64,000 bases of DNA from Chitinophaga silvisoli (GCF_003412465.1 NZ_QTJV01000009.1:496001-560000); one strand, 5' to 3'; positions 27,808 to 37,267 are shown, counted from the first letter of the stretch. Program-made: numbers and translations. Notes: generated by a model from the letters alone, not told the origin.

Positions 27808-28524
27808 ATGGTAACAAGTAAACGTTTAGGGGCAGTAGCGGCCCTTCTTGCAATGGTAACAGGGTTTACCTCATGTTTGAAAACTGAAAACACAACTCCT
27901 TCAAGACCCGTAGCAGCTTTCGTGGTGATCAATGGTATCAGCAGCGGTGCCAAACTGGATTTCTACGACAACTCTACAAAAATTAAGGACAGCGTATCTA
28001 CCGGCTTTGCAGGCTACAACTACCAGGCATATGGCGGCACACATATCTTTGAACTGAAAAGATATGCTACCGGCACTACCGTGGTATCTACCAGTGCTGC
28101 TACCTACGATTCACTGAACTATTACACCCTGGTGGCATACGGTGACTCTACCTCCCCTGTGTTCTACCCCATCAAGGATACTGAATTCAGCGGTGCAAAC
28201 AACGCCAACCTGAATATCCGTTTCTGGAACTTATCTTCCAACATCGGCCCGGTTGACCTGTACCTGAACTCTACCAAAGTGGATAGCAACGTGACCTACT
28301 CCCTGTCAAGACCTACTGCTGTGTTCAAGGCACTGACTACGGTTTCCACTGCTACTTCCATCACTGTAAAGAAGGCAGGTACTTCAACAGTTGTAGCAAC
28401 TAACAATTCATCTACTACCCAGCTGACAACAGGTGGTGTATACACCATCTTCCTGACTGGCGATGTCAATACTACCACTGGTTCCCTGGCTCCTTATGTA
28501 GGTTATATCAAGAGCTACTATTAA
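27808..28524 (+). CDS. DUF4397 domain lipoprotein
   Basis: 238 aa from ATG 27808; a GTG nine bases earlier is an alternative. The lipobox FTSC follows a hydrophobic N-terminus, so it is a surface or periplasmic lipoprotein. The mature part matches DUF4397 repeats: VAAFVVINGISSGAKLDFYD, NLNIRFWNLSSNIGPVDLYL and GGVYTIFLTGDVNTTTG. These Ser/Thr-rich Ig-like domains are common in Bacteroidota and lack known enzymatic function. It lies 40 bases behind the serine hydrolase and ends at a terminator. Confidence 0.85.
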   Translation: MVTSKRLGAVAALLAMVTGFTSCLKTENTTPSRPVAAFVVINGISSGAKLDFYDNSTKIKDSVSTGFAGYNYQAYGGTHIFELKRYATGTTVVSTSAATYDSLNYYTLVAYGDSTSPVFYPIKDTEFSGANNANLNIRFWNLSSNIGPVDLYLNSTKVDSNVTYSLSRPTAVFKALTTVSTATSITVKKAGTSTVVATNNSSTTQLTTGGVYTIFLTGDVNTTTGSLAPYVGYIKSYY

Positions 28525-28528
28525 TAGA

Positions 28529-28565
28529 AAAACCCGTTTCTGTCAGTGACAGAAGCGGGTTTTTA
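28529..28565 (+). terminator. Terminator of the DUF4397 gene
   Basis: A 13-bp stem with one mismatch (CCCGTTTCTGTCA / TGACAGAAGCGGG) followed by five T. Confidence 0.88.
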
Positions 28566-28580
28566 CCCTATCTTAGCCCT

Positions 28581-30200
28581 ATGAGGCTAACTATCCTGTT
28601 CATTTTCCTGCTATCCTATACTTTTAGTAAGGCCCAGACTTCGCGCTATATTATCCAGTTACGCGATAAAGCACACAGTACCTGGTCGCTCAGCCAGCCC
28701 TCTCAATTGCTGAGTACCAAAGCCCTTGAACGCAGAACCAGGCAACACCTTTCTTTAGACAGCACAGACCTGCCGGTATCTTCTTCTTACCGGGATAGCA
28801 TTGTTGCTGCCGGCAACGTAAAGATCCTTTATACTTCCCGCTGGTTTAACCAGGTCATCATACAAACATCTGACACCCTTGCCCTGAGAAAAATTCAATC
28901 CTTTCCCTTTGTCGTCAATACCCGCAGCGAAGGCCGGAAATCTGCCGCCCGCAAGGCGACACCTGTTCCCGAAAAAATTAGTGGAGATGAAACTTATGGT
29001 GGGGCAAAACCGCAAATGGAACTGCATCATGCACAATTCCTGCATGACAATAATTATAAAGGACAGCAAATGATCATCGCTGTCATTGACAATGGTTTCC
29101 CCTCCGTCGATGTAAACAGGGCTTTTACTACAACCAGGATCATCAGCACCTGGGATTTTGTAAATGCTGCCGCTAACGTATACGCCTATGGTGATCATGG
29201 TGCGCAAGTACTTTCCATTCTTGCTGCCAATCTGCCAAATGAAATGATAGGATCAGCACCGGATGCGGCTTACATACTCCTGCGCACAGAAGAACAGGAA
29301 TGGGAAAAACCCATTGAAGAAAATAACTGGGTAGCTGCTGCCGAATATGCAGATAGTGCAGGGGCAGATCTCATCTCCTCCTCTCTTGGATACAATACCT
29401 TTGATGATCCTGTTTATGACCATACTTACGCAGAGCTGGACGGGAAAACAACTATCATCGCCCGTGCAGCCGCCATGGCGGCTGCGAAGGGAATGATCAC
29501 GGTAGTGGCGGCAGGCAATGAAGGTACGACTGACTGGCATTTTCTGCTTACACCTGCTGATGCAGATAGTATTCTGACAGTGGGTGCAGTAAACGCTGAA
29601 GGCGATTATGCTGCCTTCAGCAGCCATGGCCCTACTTCAGATGGCCGAATCAAACCAGATGTAGTATCCCTTGGGCAGGGTGGTCAGATTGTATTGCCAA
29701 ACGGTACCCTCACCCTGGCGAGTGGTACTTCCTTTGCAGCACCGGTGATAGCAGGTCTCAGCGCTTGTTTATGGCAGGCATTCCCAAACAGCACTAATGT
29801 ACAGGTAATCAATGCTATCAGGGCCAGCAGTAGCCAGTATTCGACACCGGACAATAACAAAGGTTATGGCATACCGAACTTTAGTACGGCATTCAATATC
29901 CTGCAAGCCAGCACCTTATCGGCCGACAGCTCGCAATTGCAGCACAGTTGGCTGAAAGCAATTCCCAACCCTTTCAGCAGTGGCATCAAAGCGTTTGTGC
30001 ATGTAAATGCCGGGCAGCAGGTAGAACTGGCCCTCTATGACAACAATGGCCGCAGGATCAGGACCACGAAATTTACTGCTGATACTGATTATTATTACTA
30101 CTCCTGGCCAGCCCACTTCTCCTCATTACCTGCTGGTATATACTATTTAAGAGGCCAGAAAGGCAGGGAAAAGGCTGTGGTGAAGCTCCTAAAAAGATAA
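28581..30200 (+). CDS. Subtilisin-like (S8) serine protease with C-terminal sorting domain
   Basis: 539 aa. Signal peptide about 1-19 (ending SKAQ). An N-terminal propeptide-like region (20-150) precedes an S8 domain with an intact triad: Asp170 in IAVIDNGF, His206 in YGDHGAQVLS, Ser384 in SGTSFAAP, plus oxyanion Asn in VVAAGNEG. The last 80 or so residues (IPNPFSSGIKAFVHV, VELALYDNNGRRI, LPAGIYYLRGQKG) form a type A C-terminal domain of the type IX secretion system, so the protease should be exported to the surface or outside. It starts 56 bases behind the DUF4397 gene but beyond its terminator. Confidence 0.93.
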   Translation: MRLTILFIFLLSYTFSKAQTSRYIIQLRDKAHSTWSLSQPSQLLSTKALERRTRQHLSLDSTDLPVSSSYRDSIVAAGNVKILYTSRWFNQVIIQTSDTLALRKIQSFPFVVNTRSEGRKSAARKATPVPEKISGDETYGGAKPQMELHHAQFLHDNNYKGQQMIIAVIDNGFPSVDVNRAFTTTRIISTWDFVNAAANVYAYGDHGAQVLSILAANLPNEMIGSAPDAAYILLRTEEQEWEKPIEENNWVAAAEYADSAGADLISSSLGYNTFDDPVYDHTYAELDGKTTIIARAAAMAAAKGMITVVAAGNEGTTDWHFLLTPADADSILTVGAVNAEGDYAAFSSHGPTSDGRIKPDVVSLGQGGQIVLPNGTLTLASGTSFAAPVIAGLSACLWQAFPNSTNVQVINAIRASSSQYSTPDNNKGYGIPNFSTAFNILQASTLSADSSQLQHSWLKAIPNPFSSGIKAFVHVNAGQQVELALYDNNGRRIRTTKFTADTDYYYYSWPAHFSSLPAGIYYLRGQKGREKAVVKLLKR

Positions 30201-30262
30201 GTATTTCCGTTCCTCCTAATTAGGATCACAGATTTCTTCCGTCATCAGTTATAAAATTATTG

Positions 30263-30270
30263 TAGGTTTG
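30263..30270 (+). promoter_or_regulatory. Possible -7 box of the aminotransferase gene
   Basis: TAGGTTTG matches TAnnTTTG 33 bases before the aminotransferase ATG. A -33 TTTG is not seen at the expected distance. Confidence 0.35.
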
Positions 30271-30303
30271 TTGCTGGTCGCGCACCTACTAAACATTTTT
30301 GTT

Positions 30304-31503
30304 ATGAAGCATTTGGAATTAGCAGAAAGGCTGTCAAGAATCTCTGAGCCACAAACGATCAAAATGGCTAAGCTGAGCCGTGAGTTGAAAGCGCAGGGTA
30401 TAGACATCGTAGATCTGAGTATTGGCGAACCTGATTTTGATACGCCTGCCCACATCAGGGAGGCAGCAAAAAAAGCCATCGACGAAGGCTTTACGCATTA
30501 CACACCAGTAGCTGGTATTGCAGATTTGCGTGCGGCAGTGGTGAAGAAACTGCAACGTGATAACAACCTGGAATACCTGCCCGAGCAGATTGTGGTATCG
30601 ACTGGTGCCAAACAAAGCATTGCCAATGCAGTGCTGAGTGTAATCAATCCTGGTGACGAGGTCATTATCCCTACACCGTATTGGGTCACTTATTCAGAAT
30701 TAGTAAAACTCTGTCAGGGTAAGGTTGTGTTTGTACCCTGCGGTATTGAGAATAAATTCAAGATCACTCCAGCGCAACTGAAAGCGGCGATTACGCCAAA
30801 GACTAAGTTGTTCATGTTCTCCTCACCCTGCAATCCTACCGGGTCTGTATATAGTAAAGAAGAACTGAAAGCACTGGCTGATGTATTTGCTAAACATCCG
30901 GGAATCTATGTATTGGCTGATGAGATTTACGAATACATCAACTATGTAGGTAAGCACGAAAGCATTGCACAATTCGAAGGCATGAAAGACCGCACCATTA
31001 TTATCAATGGTCTGAGTAAGGGCTTTGCTATGACCGGATGGCGTTTGGGATACCTGGCGGCACCGCCTGCAGTAGCGAAGGCTGCTGAAAATATCCAGAG
31101 CCAGTTCACCTCCGCTACCTGTTCTATTACACAAAAGGCGGCAGTAGCAGCACTGAATGGTCCGAAAGATTCTGCTGACGAGATGCTGGCAGAGTTCACA
31201 AAAAGAAGGGCATTCGTATTCGAACAGATGAGCCAGATGCCGGGCCTGAAACTGATCAACCCGGATGGTGCATTTTATATGTTTCCCGATGTAAGCAGCT
31301 TCTTTGGCAAGTCTTACGACGGCGAAGTGGTAAACAATGCCGATGATCTGTGTATGTACCTCTTACACAAGGCAAATGTGACTTTCGTGACAGGTTCTGC
31401 CTTCCAGCAGCCAAATGCGATCCGTATTTCTTATGCTGCTTCTATGGAGAAGCTGCAGGAGGGTATGAAGCGTTTGAAAGCAGGTCTGGAAAAACTAGCA
31501 TAA
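30304..31503 (+). CDS. Pyridoxal-phosphate aminotransferase, aspartate type
   Basis: 399 aa from ATG 30304 (MKHLELAERLSRISEPQTI); twelve further in-frame codons upstream lack conservation. Class I/II fold: VDLSIGEPDFDTP at the N-terminus, SSPCNPTGSVYS around residue 172, the PLP lysine Lys239 in NGLSKGFAMTGWRLGY, and the substrate Arg in AIRISYAAS near the C-terminus. This motif set is that of aspartate aminotransferases of the Ib subgroup (transferring the amino group of aspartate to 2-oxoglutarate), though prephenate or other side specificities are known there. It ends at a strong terminator. Confidence 0.93.
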   Translation: MKHLELAERLSRISEPQTIKMAKLSRELKAQGIDIVDLSIGEPDFDTPAHIREAAKKAIDEGFTHYTPVAGIADLRAAVVKKLQRDNNLEYLPEQIVVSTGAKQSIANAVLSVINPGDEVIIPTPYWVTYSELVKLCQGKVVFVPCGIENKFKITPAQLKAAITPKTKLFMFSSPCNPTGSVYSKEELKALADVFAKHPGIYVLADEIYEYINYVGKHESIAQFEGMKDRTIIINGLSKGFAMTGWRLGYLAAPPAVAKAAENIQSQFTSATCSITQKAAVAALNGPKDSADEMLAEFTKRRAFVFEQMSQMPGLKLINPDGAFYMFPDVSSFFGKSYDGEVVNNADDLCMYLLHKANVTFVTGSAFQQPNAIRISYAASMEKLQEGMKRLKAGLEKLA

Positions 31504-31521
31504 TTAATTCATTTTCTATAG

Positions 31522-31557
31522 AAAAAGCTTTTGCCGGATTGGCAAAAGCTTTTTTTT
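31522..31557 (+). terminator. Terminator of the aminotransferase gene
   Basis: Perfect 13-bp stem (AAAAGCTTTTGCC / GGCAAAAGCTTTT), 5-base loop, then a T run. Confidence 0.93.
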
Positions 31558-31584
31558 GCCGCTATATCTGCACATTTTTATTTA

Positions 31585-31592
31585 TATATTTG
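31585..31592 (+). promoter_or_regulatory. -7 box of the orphan membrane protein gene
   Basis: TATATTTG, an exact TAnnTTTG, lies 22 bases before the ATG. A TTTG occurs at 31555-31558 but with 26 rather than 20 bases between, so the -33 part is doubtful. Confidence 0.45.
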
Positions 31593-31614
31593 CACCTGCA
31601 AACAACCGTTGTAC

Positions 31615-32160
31615 ATGGGTAATATCTCAACGCAAAGCATGCTTTTTATTGTATTAGGCATCGGCATCTTAACTATTCTATATATGACCTTAAGGGATAT
31701 GTTCCTGAAACCTAAAGAAAAGGAGGCAACACCTGCCACCACAGCTCCTGTGTCGGAAAAGCGCAGCAGCGACGCAGCTGTACTGCCCCTGCAATTACAA
31801 GCCTATGAAAGAATGGCATTGCTGGTAGACCGCATCAACCTGCAAAACCTGATCAGCCGTGTATATCAGCCAGGTCTTGGTGCTACAGACATGCAGGTAG
31901 GCCTGATTCACACGATCAAAGCTGAATTTGACCACAATGTAACACAGCAGATCTACGTTTCACCACTTGCCTGGGAAGCTGTAAAAACACTGAAAGAACA
32001 AACCATCACGATCATCAACCAGGTAGCCAGTCAGCTCCCTGCCGAAGCCAGCGCGATGGATCTCAATAAACAGATTCTGGAAGTATTCCTCCAGGCCGAA
32101 TCTTCACCTGCCGAAATGACCGCGCAGATTGTGAATGCCGAAGCCCGCAAATTATTCTAA
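31615..32160 (+). CDS. Single-pass membrane protein of unknown function
   Basis: 181 aa from ATG 31615, chosen because the promoter box and the terminator of the previous gene lie just upstream. One N-terminal membrane helix (about 7-24: SMLFIVLGIGILTILYMTL), a short charged linker with KPKEKEATPATTAP, then a helical cytoplasmic domain (about 55-181) with LQLQAYERMALLVDRINLQN and AWEAVKTLKEQTITIINQVA. There are no cysteines or catalytic motifs. The family looks Bacteroidota-specific; I cannot name its function. It is followed by repeat copy B. Confidence 0.8.
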   Translation: MGNISTQSMLFIVLGIGILTILYMTLRDMFLKPKEKEATPATTAPVSEKRSSDAAVLPLQLQAYERMALLVDRINLQNLISRVYQPGLGATDMQVGLIHTIKAEFDHNVTQQIYVSPLAWEAVKTLKEQTITIINQVASQLPAEASAMDLNKQILEVFLQAESSPAEMTAQIVNAEARKLF

Positions 32161-32167
32161 CAAAAAG

Positions 32168-32274
32168 AAGGTTGTACCAAAAGTAATTTGATGGCAATTA
32201 GAATTTAATCAAAGAAAATTCTCTCCATCAGGGATCCGGATTACACCCCGGAAATTTACTTTTGATACGACCTT
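32168..32274. repeat. Dispersed inverted-end element, copy B
   Basis: About 107 bases bounded by AAGGTTGTACCAAAAGTAA and TTACTTTTGATACGACC, between two convergent genes. Its interior (GAAAATTCTCTCCATCAGG and a CCGG stem) matches the reverse complement of copy D over most of its length, so the copies share ancestry and not just terminator-like ends. A T run follows. Confidence 0.85.
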
Positions 32275-32280
32275 TTTTTA

Positions 32281-33207
32281 TTATTCCTGTACCATCATCA
32301 CTCTTCGTGGCCGGATTACCTCATAGAGTAAATAGCCCTTTCCATTAAAGTGTATATATAATGGCGGCCCCTGATACCATGGCAGCCCCGGTACTTTCTT
32401 ATGTGCCTGGATGTGCAGGTGTGGTTCCGTACTAAATCCTGAATTGCCCACACAGCCCATTGGCTGTCCTTTCTTAATCACTTCCCCGTCGTGCACGATC
32501 ACGCTCCCCTCTTTCATATGTCCTAAAAAGATGAAACTGTTGGTCGTTTCGATAATCACCTGGTTGGTATTATTAGGACCACGGCTCATATCCGGCGGAA
32601 TATTATCCGGGTTATTGCCGTAGGCTTTTAACACCCGGCCATCGCAGGGACTATATAAGGTATCGCCAAATATTTCATAATCCGACAACTTTTTACTGAA
32701 GATCTTATTGGCACGCCTGCCATCCGGCTTAAGTTTTACGATATCCATGGCGTAAATAGCCCCTCTCAGGCTATAATGAAACAGGTTCGTAGGCAATCCC
32801 TTCCCGCCCTGCAGCACGAAGTATCGTCCGGTCTTCATGGGGAAAGACAATTCAATCGTTTCCGGTTTGCCGGTGGTGCCGGTAAAATAAAGGATACTCA
32901 ACAGGGATAAACCTGCACCGAAAAGTAAATTGAAGATGATCTGCCAGGTCCTGGATGCCCGCTTCCCCCTTTTCCGGCGGAGAAAGCCAATAATCAGGGC
33001 CAGCAGGAGACTGATGCCAAAGACATACTTTGCTTCGATAGTCAGGTATACCCAGGTGCCATAGAGATAAATAAATACTCCCAGGGATAATCCGGCAAAA
33101 AGACGTGACCAGTTGTGGCGGAATAGGGCTGCAGCAGCAGTATAAGTAAAGAAAATGCTGAACAGGGCCAGGGCAAAAGTGAGTAATAACAGTGCGTAAA
33201 TAAACAT
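32281..33207 (-). CDS. M23-family metallopeptidase with N-terminal membrane domain
   Basis: 308 aa. Four hydrophobic segments occupy about residues 2-112. The C-terminal domain (from about 125) is an M23 (LytM/peptidase family) fold: HYSLRGAIYAMDI (first His and Asp), a glycine-rich strand run, FLGHMKEGSVIVHDGEVIKK and the HLHIQ motif (HxH) that completes the zinc site. M23 enzymes cut peptidoglycan cross-bridges, or regulate those that do. The polytopic N-terminus tethers the domain in the inner membrane facing the periplasm. It is divergent from the mutase gene. Confidence 0.9.
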   Translation of the reverse strand: MFIYALLLLTFALALFSIFFTYTAAAALFRHNWSRLFAGLSLGVFIYLYGTWVYLTIEAKYVFGISLLLALIIGFLRRKRGKRASRTWQIIFNLLFGAGLSLLSILYFTGTTGKPETIELSFPMKTGRYFVLQGGKGLPTNLFHYSLRGAIYAMDIVKLKPDGRRANKIFSKKLSDYEIFGDTLYSPCDGRVLKAYGNNPDNIPPDMSRGPNNTNQVIIETTNSFIFLGHMKEGSVIVHDGEVIKKGQPMGCVGNSGFSTEPHLHIQAHKKVPGLPWYQGPPLYIHFNGKGYLLYEVIRPRRVMMVQE

Positions 33208-33330
33208 AGCTTATTCGGTAAATCTTTCAGGAACGGTCCTGCAAATTATCAAAATTTGGTCTTCGCGGAATACGGTAATAATTATGTAACATTGTCTATC
33301 ATACATCATTATTCCACGAACACGCATATT

Positions 33331-34878
33331 ATGGAAAATATCATCAAAACAGATGCCGGTATTATCATTGAGCCAGTATATACCCAACCGGTATCCATGG
33401 ATGAGTTGCCCGGACAATTTCCCTTCACAAGAGGTGTACATGCCAGCATGTACCGCGACAAACTCTGGACCATGCGGCAGTATGCGGGTTTCAGTACTGC
33501 AGAAGCATCGAACCAGCGCTACCATTATTTACTCAGTCAGGGGGTAATGGGGCTGAGTGTTGCCTTTGATCTGCCTACACAGATCGGGTATGATTCAGAT
33601 CATGCCATGTCCGAAGGGGAAGTAGGCAAGGTAGGTGTGGCCATTGATTCACTGGAAGATATGGAAAGGCTCTTTGCCGGGATCAAACTGGAGGACATAT
33701 CGACCAGTATGACCATCAACGCAACAGGATTTATCTTACTTGCTTTGTACGTGGCCCTTGCTAAAAAGCAGGGAGCGGATCTGCATAAAATATCGGGGAC
33801 TATTCAGAATGATATCCTCAAGGAATACGCTGCGAGAGGCACCTTTATATATCCGCCCAAGCCATCCATGCGCCTGATTACAGACATCTTTGCCTGGTGC
33901 AGTACCGAGGTACCCAAATGGAATACGATTTCCATTTCAGGCTATCATATCCGTGAGGCAGGAGCCAATGCGGTGCAGGAACTGGCCTTTACGCTGGCTA
34001 ACGGTAAGGCCTATCTAAAAGCCGCCATTGAAAAAGGGCTGGCCATCAATGTCTTTGCCAGGAGGTTGTCTTTCTTTTTCAATGCACATAATCACCTCTT
34101 TGAGGAGGTGGCCAAGTTCAGGGCAGCCAGGAGGATGTGGGCCAATATGACAAAGGAACTGGGGGCGACAGACCCCAAAGCGCAAATGCTGCGTTTTCAT
34201 ACACAAACGGGGGGCAGTACCCTGACAGCACAACAGCCTCATAATAATATTGTACGTGTTGCGGTGCAAACCCTGGCAGCAACACTGGGAGGTACACAAT
34301 CATTGCATACGAATGGCTATGATGAGGCATTGTCACTGCCTACGGAGGAAGCTGCACGCATTGCACTGCGTACCCAGCAGATTGTGGGCTATGAAAGTGG
34401 AGTGGCTGATACCGTGGACCCCCTGGCAGGTTCCTATTATGTAGAGGCCCTGACGAATGAAGTGGAGGCAAAAGCCTGGGAACTGATCCATCGTATCGAT
34501 GCAATGGGTGGGGCGGTAAGTGCGATAGAACAGGGTTTTGTGCAGGATGAGATTGCGAAAAGTGCTTACTTATACCAGCAGGAAATAGAACGGGGCGAAA
34601 AGATAATAGTGGGGGTCAACAAGTTTACGGTAAAGGAAGAAGGCACACCCGAGATCTTCAGGATAGATGATAGTATCAGGCAGGTACAAACGGAAAGATT
34701 GCAATCGCTCAGGAGCAGAAGGGACAACGTAGCGGTACAGGCTATTTTGAACAGGCTGGAAGCAGCAGCGCATACAGAGGAGAACCTGATGCCGATAGTG
34801 GTGGAGGCTGTGGAAACTTTGTGTACGCTGGGTGAAATAGCAGACACCTTAAGAAAAGTATTCGGCGAATATAAATAA
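33331..34878 (+). CDS. Methylmalonyl-CoA mutase family, catalytic subunit only
   Basis: 515 aa from ATG 33331 (MENIIKTDAGI); an earlier in-frame ATG gives a non-conserved extension. It is the TIM-barrel domain of an acyl-CoA mutase: FPFTRGVHASMYRDKLWTMR, the CoA/substrate segment SVAFDLPTQIGYDSD, and ISISGYHIREAGANAVQELA and QTLAATLGGTQSLHTNGYDE. It stops at LRKVFGEYK, exactly where full-length mutases continue into the B12-binding domain. So the cobalamin domain must be a separate protein, not encoded in this window. Substrate (methylmalonyl-, 2-hydroxyisobutyryl- or other acyl-CoA) is unresolved. Confidence 0.9.
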   Translation: MENIIKTDAGIIIEPVYTQPVSMDELPGQFPFTRGVHASMYRDKLWTMRQYAGFSTAEASNQRYHYLLSQGVMGLSVAFDLPTQIGYDSDHAMSEGEVGKVGVAIDSLEDMERLFAGIKLEDISTSMTINATGFILLALYVALAKKQGADLHKISGTIQNDILKEYAARGTFIYPPKPSMRLITDIFAWCSTEVPKWNTISISGYHIREAGANAVQELAFTLANGKAYLKAAIEKGLAINVFARRLSFFFNAHNHLFEEVAKFRAARRMWANMTKELGATDPKAQMLRFHTQTGGSTLTAQQPHNNIVRVAVQTLAATLGGTQSLHTNGYDEALSLPTEEAARIALRTQQIVGYESGVADTVDPLAGSYYVEALTNEVEAKAWELIHRIDAMGGAVSAIEQGFVQDEIAKSAYLYQQEIERGEKIIVGVNKFTVKEEGTPEIFRIDDSIRQVQTERLQSLRSRRDNVAVQAILNRLEAAAHTEENLMPIVVEAVETLCTLGEIADTLRKVFGEYK

Positions 34879-34920
34879 CTACGAAAACTTAGCCGGCCGC
34901 AGGCCTTCTCCAAGCGGCCC

Positions 34921-34965
34921 CGAAAAAATCGCTTACGCCTACGGTATAAGCGATTTTTTCGTTTT
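34921..34965 (+). terminator. Terminator of the mutase gene
   Basis: A perfect 15-bp stem (CGAAAAAATCGCTTA / TAAGCGATTTTTTCG) followed by a T-rich tail. A smaller GGCCGC/GCGGCC hairpin lies just before it. Confidence 0.85.
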
Positions 34966-34984
34966 GTTTTCTGTATTTTTGGCC

Positions 34985-35881
34985 ATGTCTTTTATCTACC
35001 ATAACACCTGTCCGGTATGTGGAGCCGCAACTTCACATAAAGTACTGACAGCCAAAGATTACACCGTTTCAAAAGAAACCTTCGATATTATACATTGCGG
35101 ACATTGCAGCGTACGTTACACACAGAACGTTCCTGACAATGCCAACATCGGTCGCTATTATCAATCGCAGGAATACATCTCCCACTCAGAAACCCGCCAG
35201 GGTCTCATCAACCGTTTATACCACAGCGTGAGGAAAATCACCCTGCGCAGTAAACAAAACTGGGTAAAGGCAGCAACAGGTCTTAAACAAGGTTCCATTC
35301 TCGACATTGGTTGTGGTACCGGCTCCTTCCTTCACTTCATGCAACAGGGCGGCTGGGAGATCACTGGTCTTGAACCGGATGATACTGCCCGTCAGAACGC
35401 AAAGACATTATACAATATCGAACCCCGCCCATCAGCAGATCTCTTCACACTGCCTGCCGGGCAATTCGATGCTATCACCATGTGGCATGTACTGGAACAT
35501 GTACATACCTTACATGACTATATCCGCCAGATCCGTACATTACTGAAACCGGAAGGCGCACTGCTCATCGCGGTACCTAACTACACCTCTCCCGATGCAG
35601 AGCATTATGCTGAACACTGGGCAGCATACGATGTGCCCCGGCACCTGTATCACTTCTCTCCTGCTGCTATGAAAGTATTGCTGAAGCAACATAAGATCAG
35701 GGTAGTGAAAAAACACCCGATGGTATTTGATGGATTTTATGTGAGTCTGCTGAGTGAGAAATATAAGACAGGTGGCAACGGCCTTTTCAAGGGTTTTTGG
35801 AATGGTTTTATTTCATGGAGGAAAGGCCTGAAGGAAGTAGACAGATGTAGTTCTGTCGTGTATGAATGTAAAGCAGAATAA
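34985..35881 (+). CDS. Class I SAM-dependent methyltransferase with zinc-ribbon N-terminus
   Basis: 298 aa from ATG 34985 (MSFIYHNTCPVCG). Two Cys pairs (CPVCG at 9-13 and CGHC about 25 residues on) form a zinc ribbon as in methyltransferases that act on sugars or natural products. SAM motif I is SILDIGCGTGSFL, followed by TGLEPD (motif II) and AITMWHVLEHV. The tail with WAAYDVPRHLYHFSP is typical of the Methyltransf_23 group. Substrate unknown; neighbours give no clue. Confidence 0.9.
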   Translation: MSFIYHNTCPVCGAATSHKVLTAKDYTVSKETFDIIHCGHCSVRYTQNVPDNANIGRYYQSQEYISHSETRQGLINRLYHSVRKITLRSKQNWVKAATGLKQGSILDIGCGTGSFLHFMQQGGWEITGLEPDDTARQNAKTLYNIEPRPSADLFTLPAGQFDAITMWHVLEHVHTLHDYIRQIRTLLKPEGALLIAVPNYTSPDAEHYAEHWAAYDVPRHLYHFSPAAMKVLLKQHKIRVVKKHPMVFDGFYVSLLSEKYKTGGNGLFKGFWNGFISWRKGLKEVDRCSSVVYECKAE

Positions 35882-35898
35882 TCTGTTCAATATATTGT

Positions 35899-35932
35899 AA
35901 GCCGGTAGCAATTACGCTACCGGCTTTTTTTT
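35899..35932 (+). terminator. Terminator of the methyltransferase gene
   Basis: Perfect 11-bp stem (AAGCCGGTAGC / GCTACCGGCTT), 6-base loop, then a T run. Confidence 0.92.
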
Positions 35933-35970
35933 GCTCATGCATCAGCTAATAAGAATATCTTTCTTATTAA

Positions 35971-36801
35971 TTAATACAAGTAGTTCAATGCGATAATATC
36001 GTTCGCGTTGAAGGTACGGTTGCCACCATTGGAGCAAGACAGCATCCATGAATTGGCATCAGCACCTGTTGGCGTACCTGGAATCCAGATAGCACCAACA
36101 CTTGAAGCACCTTCGTTGGTAGCAGAACCACCACAGCTGTAAGAACGATCGAAGTAATCAGTATGACGGAAACCAATACAGTGACCGATTTCATGCTGGA
36201 TTACGGAACCTACATACAATACGTTTGGATTGCTGCCATAAGCCTGAGAGTTGGTATTCATCAGGATAGAGCTGTAAGGATTACCACTGTTGGTTGGGAA
36301 ACCTGAAGAACCCAGGGTGATGTAACCACCGCTAGGGCCCTCGTTAAAACCAGAGATAGTAATGTTTGCAGTACCGCTGGTGATGCGGGTGAAAGTAATG
36401 GCCAGACCCAGGCGGTTGTAACGGGCAATAGCAGTATCAGTACCTGCTACATAAGCGCTACCAAGGCTGCTTGCAACCTTGACCTTGATAGTACGTGGTG
36501 TACCTGTTACCAGGTTAGTAGTGCGATATTGTTCTGAACTTGCTACACGCAGCACAGGGCCGGTGTATTTAGCATTCAGATCTTCTTCAGTGAGGCGGAT
36601 ATCACCTTCTACAATGTAATCATTGCCGAATTTGTGAACATCAGCAGCGCTAAAACCGAGTGCTTCGATCTTTGCGAGGGTTTCAGTAGAAATAGCATCG
36701 GCAGATTTAGTGCTGTTTACATTATCTTTTTTACAGGACACAGTGGCTACTGCGATGCCTGCCATCAGACACAATAAGGCGTTGAATGAATGTTTACGCA
36801 T
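35971..36801 (-). CDS. M57-family HEIGH metalloprotease, lipoprotein
   Basis: 276 aa. A lipobox TVSC (Cys23) follows the hydrophobic N-terminus. The zinc site is HEIGHCIGFRHTD, the extended HExxHxxGxxH motif of metzincin-type proteases, with the third His at the end. Upstream, YVGSVIQ leads into the helix. This combination defines the dual-action HEIGH (M57) peptidases common in Bacteroidota. Substrate specificity is unknown. A surface lipoprotein protease is a reasonable reading. Confidence 0.92.
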   Translation of the reverse strand: MRKHSFNALLCLMAGIAVATVSCKKDNVNSTKSADAISTETLAKIEALGFSAADVHKFGNDYIVEGDIRLTEEDLNAKYTGPVLRVASSEQYRTTNLVTGTPRTIKVKVASSLGSAYVAGTDTAIARYNRLGLAITFTRITSGTANITISGFNEGPSGGYITLGSSGFPTNSGNPYSSILMNTNSQAYGSNPNVLYVGSVIQHEIGHCIGFRHTDYFDRSYSCGGSATNEGASSVGAIWIPGTPTGADANSWMLSCSNGGNRTFNANDIIALNYLY

Positions 36802-37267
36802 ACATTTAGATTTGGGTTTGGGTTTCAGGAAAATGAAGATATTATTAGCTGATTCGCTGATGAAAAACAGACGTATTCATCATCAGTAAATACAGCTAAC
36901 GACAGATAATAACTCGTGCTTACAATTGCTGCACTACACGTGCATCATGCATGTTTAAATTGTTTACTGCTAAACCATAATTTTAGTGCTCATAAAGTGA
37001 TGCGGGTAAAAGATACGGTATGGCAAGATCCGCGTCCTCTCCGGGTTTTCAATGATTATTTGATTCCTTTGGTTAACGCCATTATATGGCTGTTTACTTC
37101 ATCTCTGGTATCAATTGCCTCGACGTTTAGATTTTAGTTGCTCGGGTCCAATATTACAACTTTCCATGAAACCAAAAAAAATTTTTCTTGCCCTGTGAAT
37201 CAAACTTATGAATGAATTACATTAGTTTTATTTGAAGCAACGAGCAACCTGTCAACCCAAAATCTTT
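36802..37267. other. AT-rich divergent spacer, 466 bases
   Basis: Between the M57 gene (minus) and the second subtilase (plus). It holds a 73-codon open frame at 36916-37137 with no conserved features, which I do not call. No clear promoter box, hairpin or repeat stands out; GTTTTATTTG near 37230 is only a partial -7 match for the subtilase. Confidence 0.5.

Noticed and set aside
36916..37137. 73-codon open frame in the spacer before the second subtilase
   Set aside because: No conserved pattern, no clear start context and a random-looking composition.
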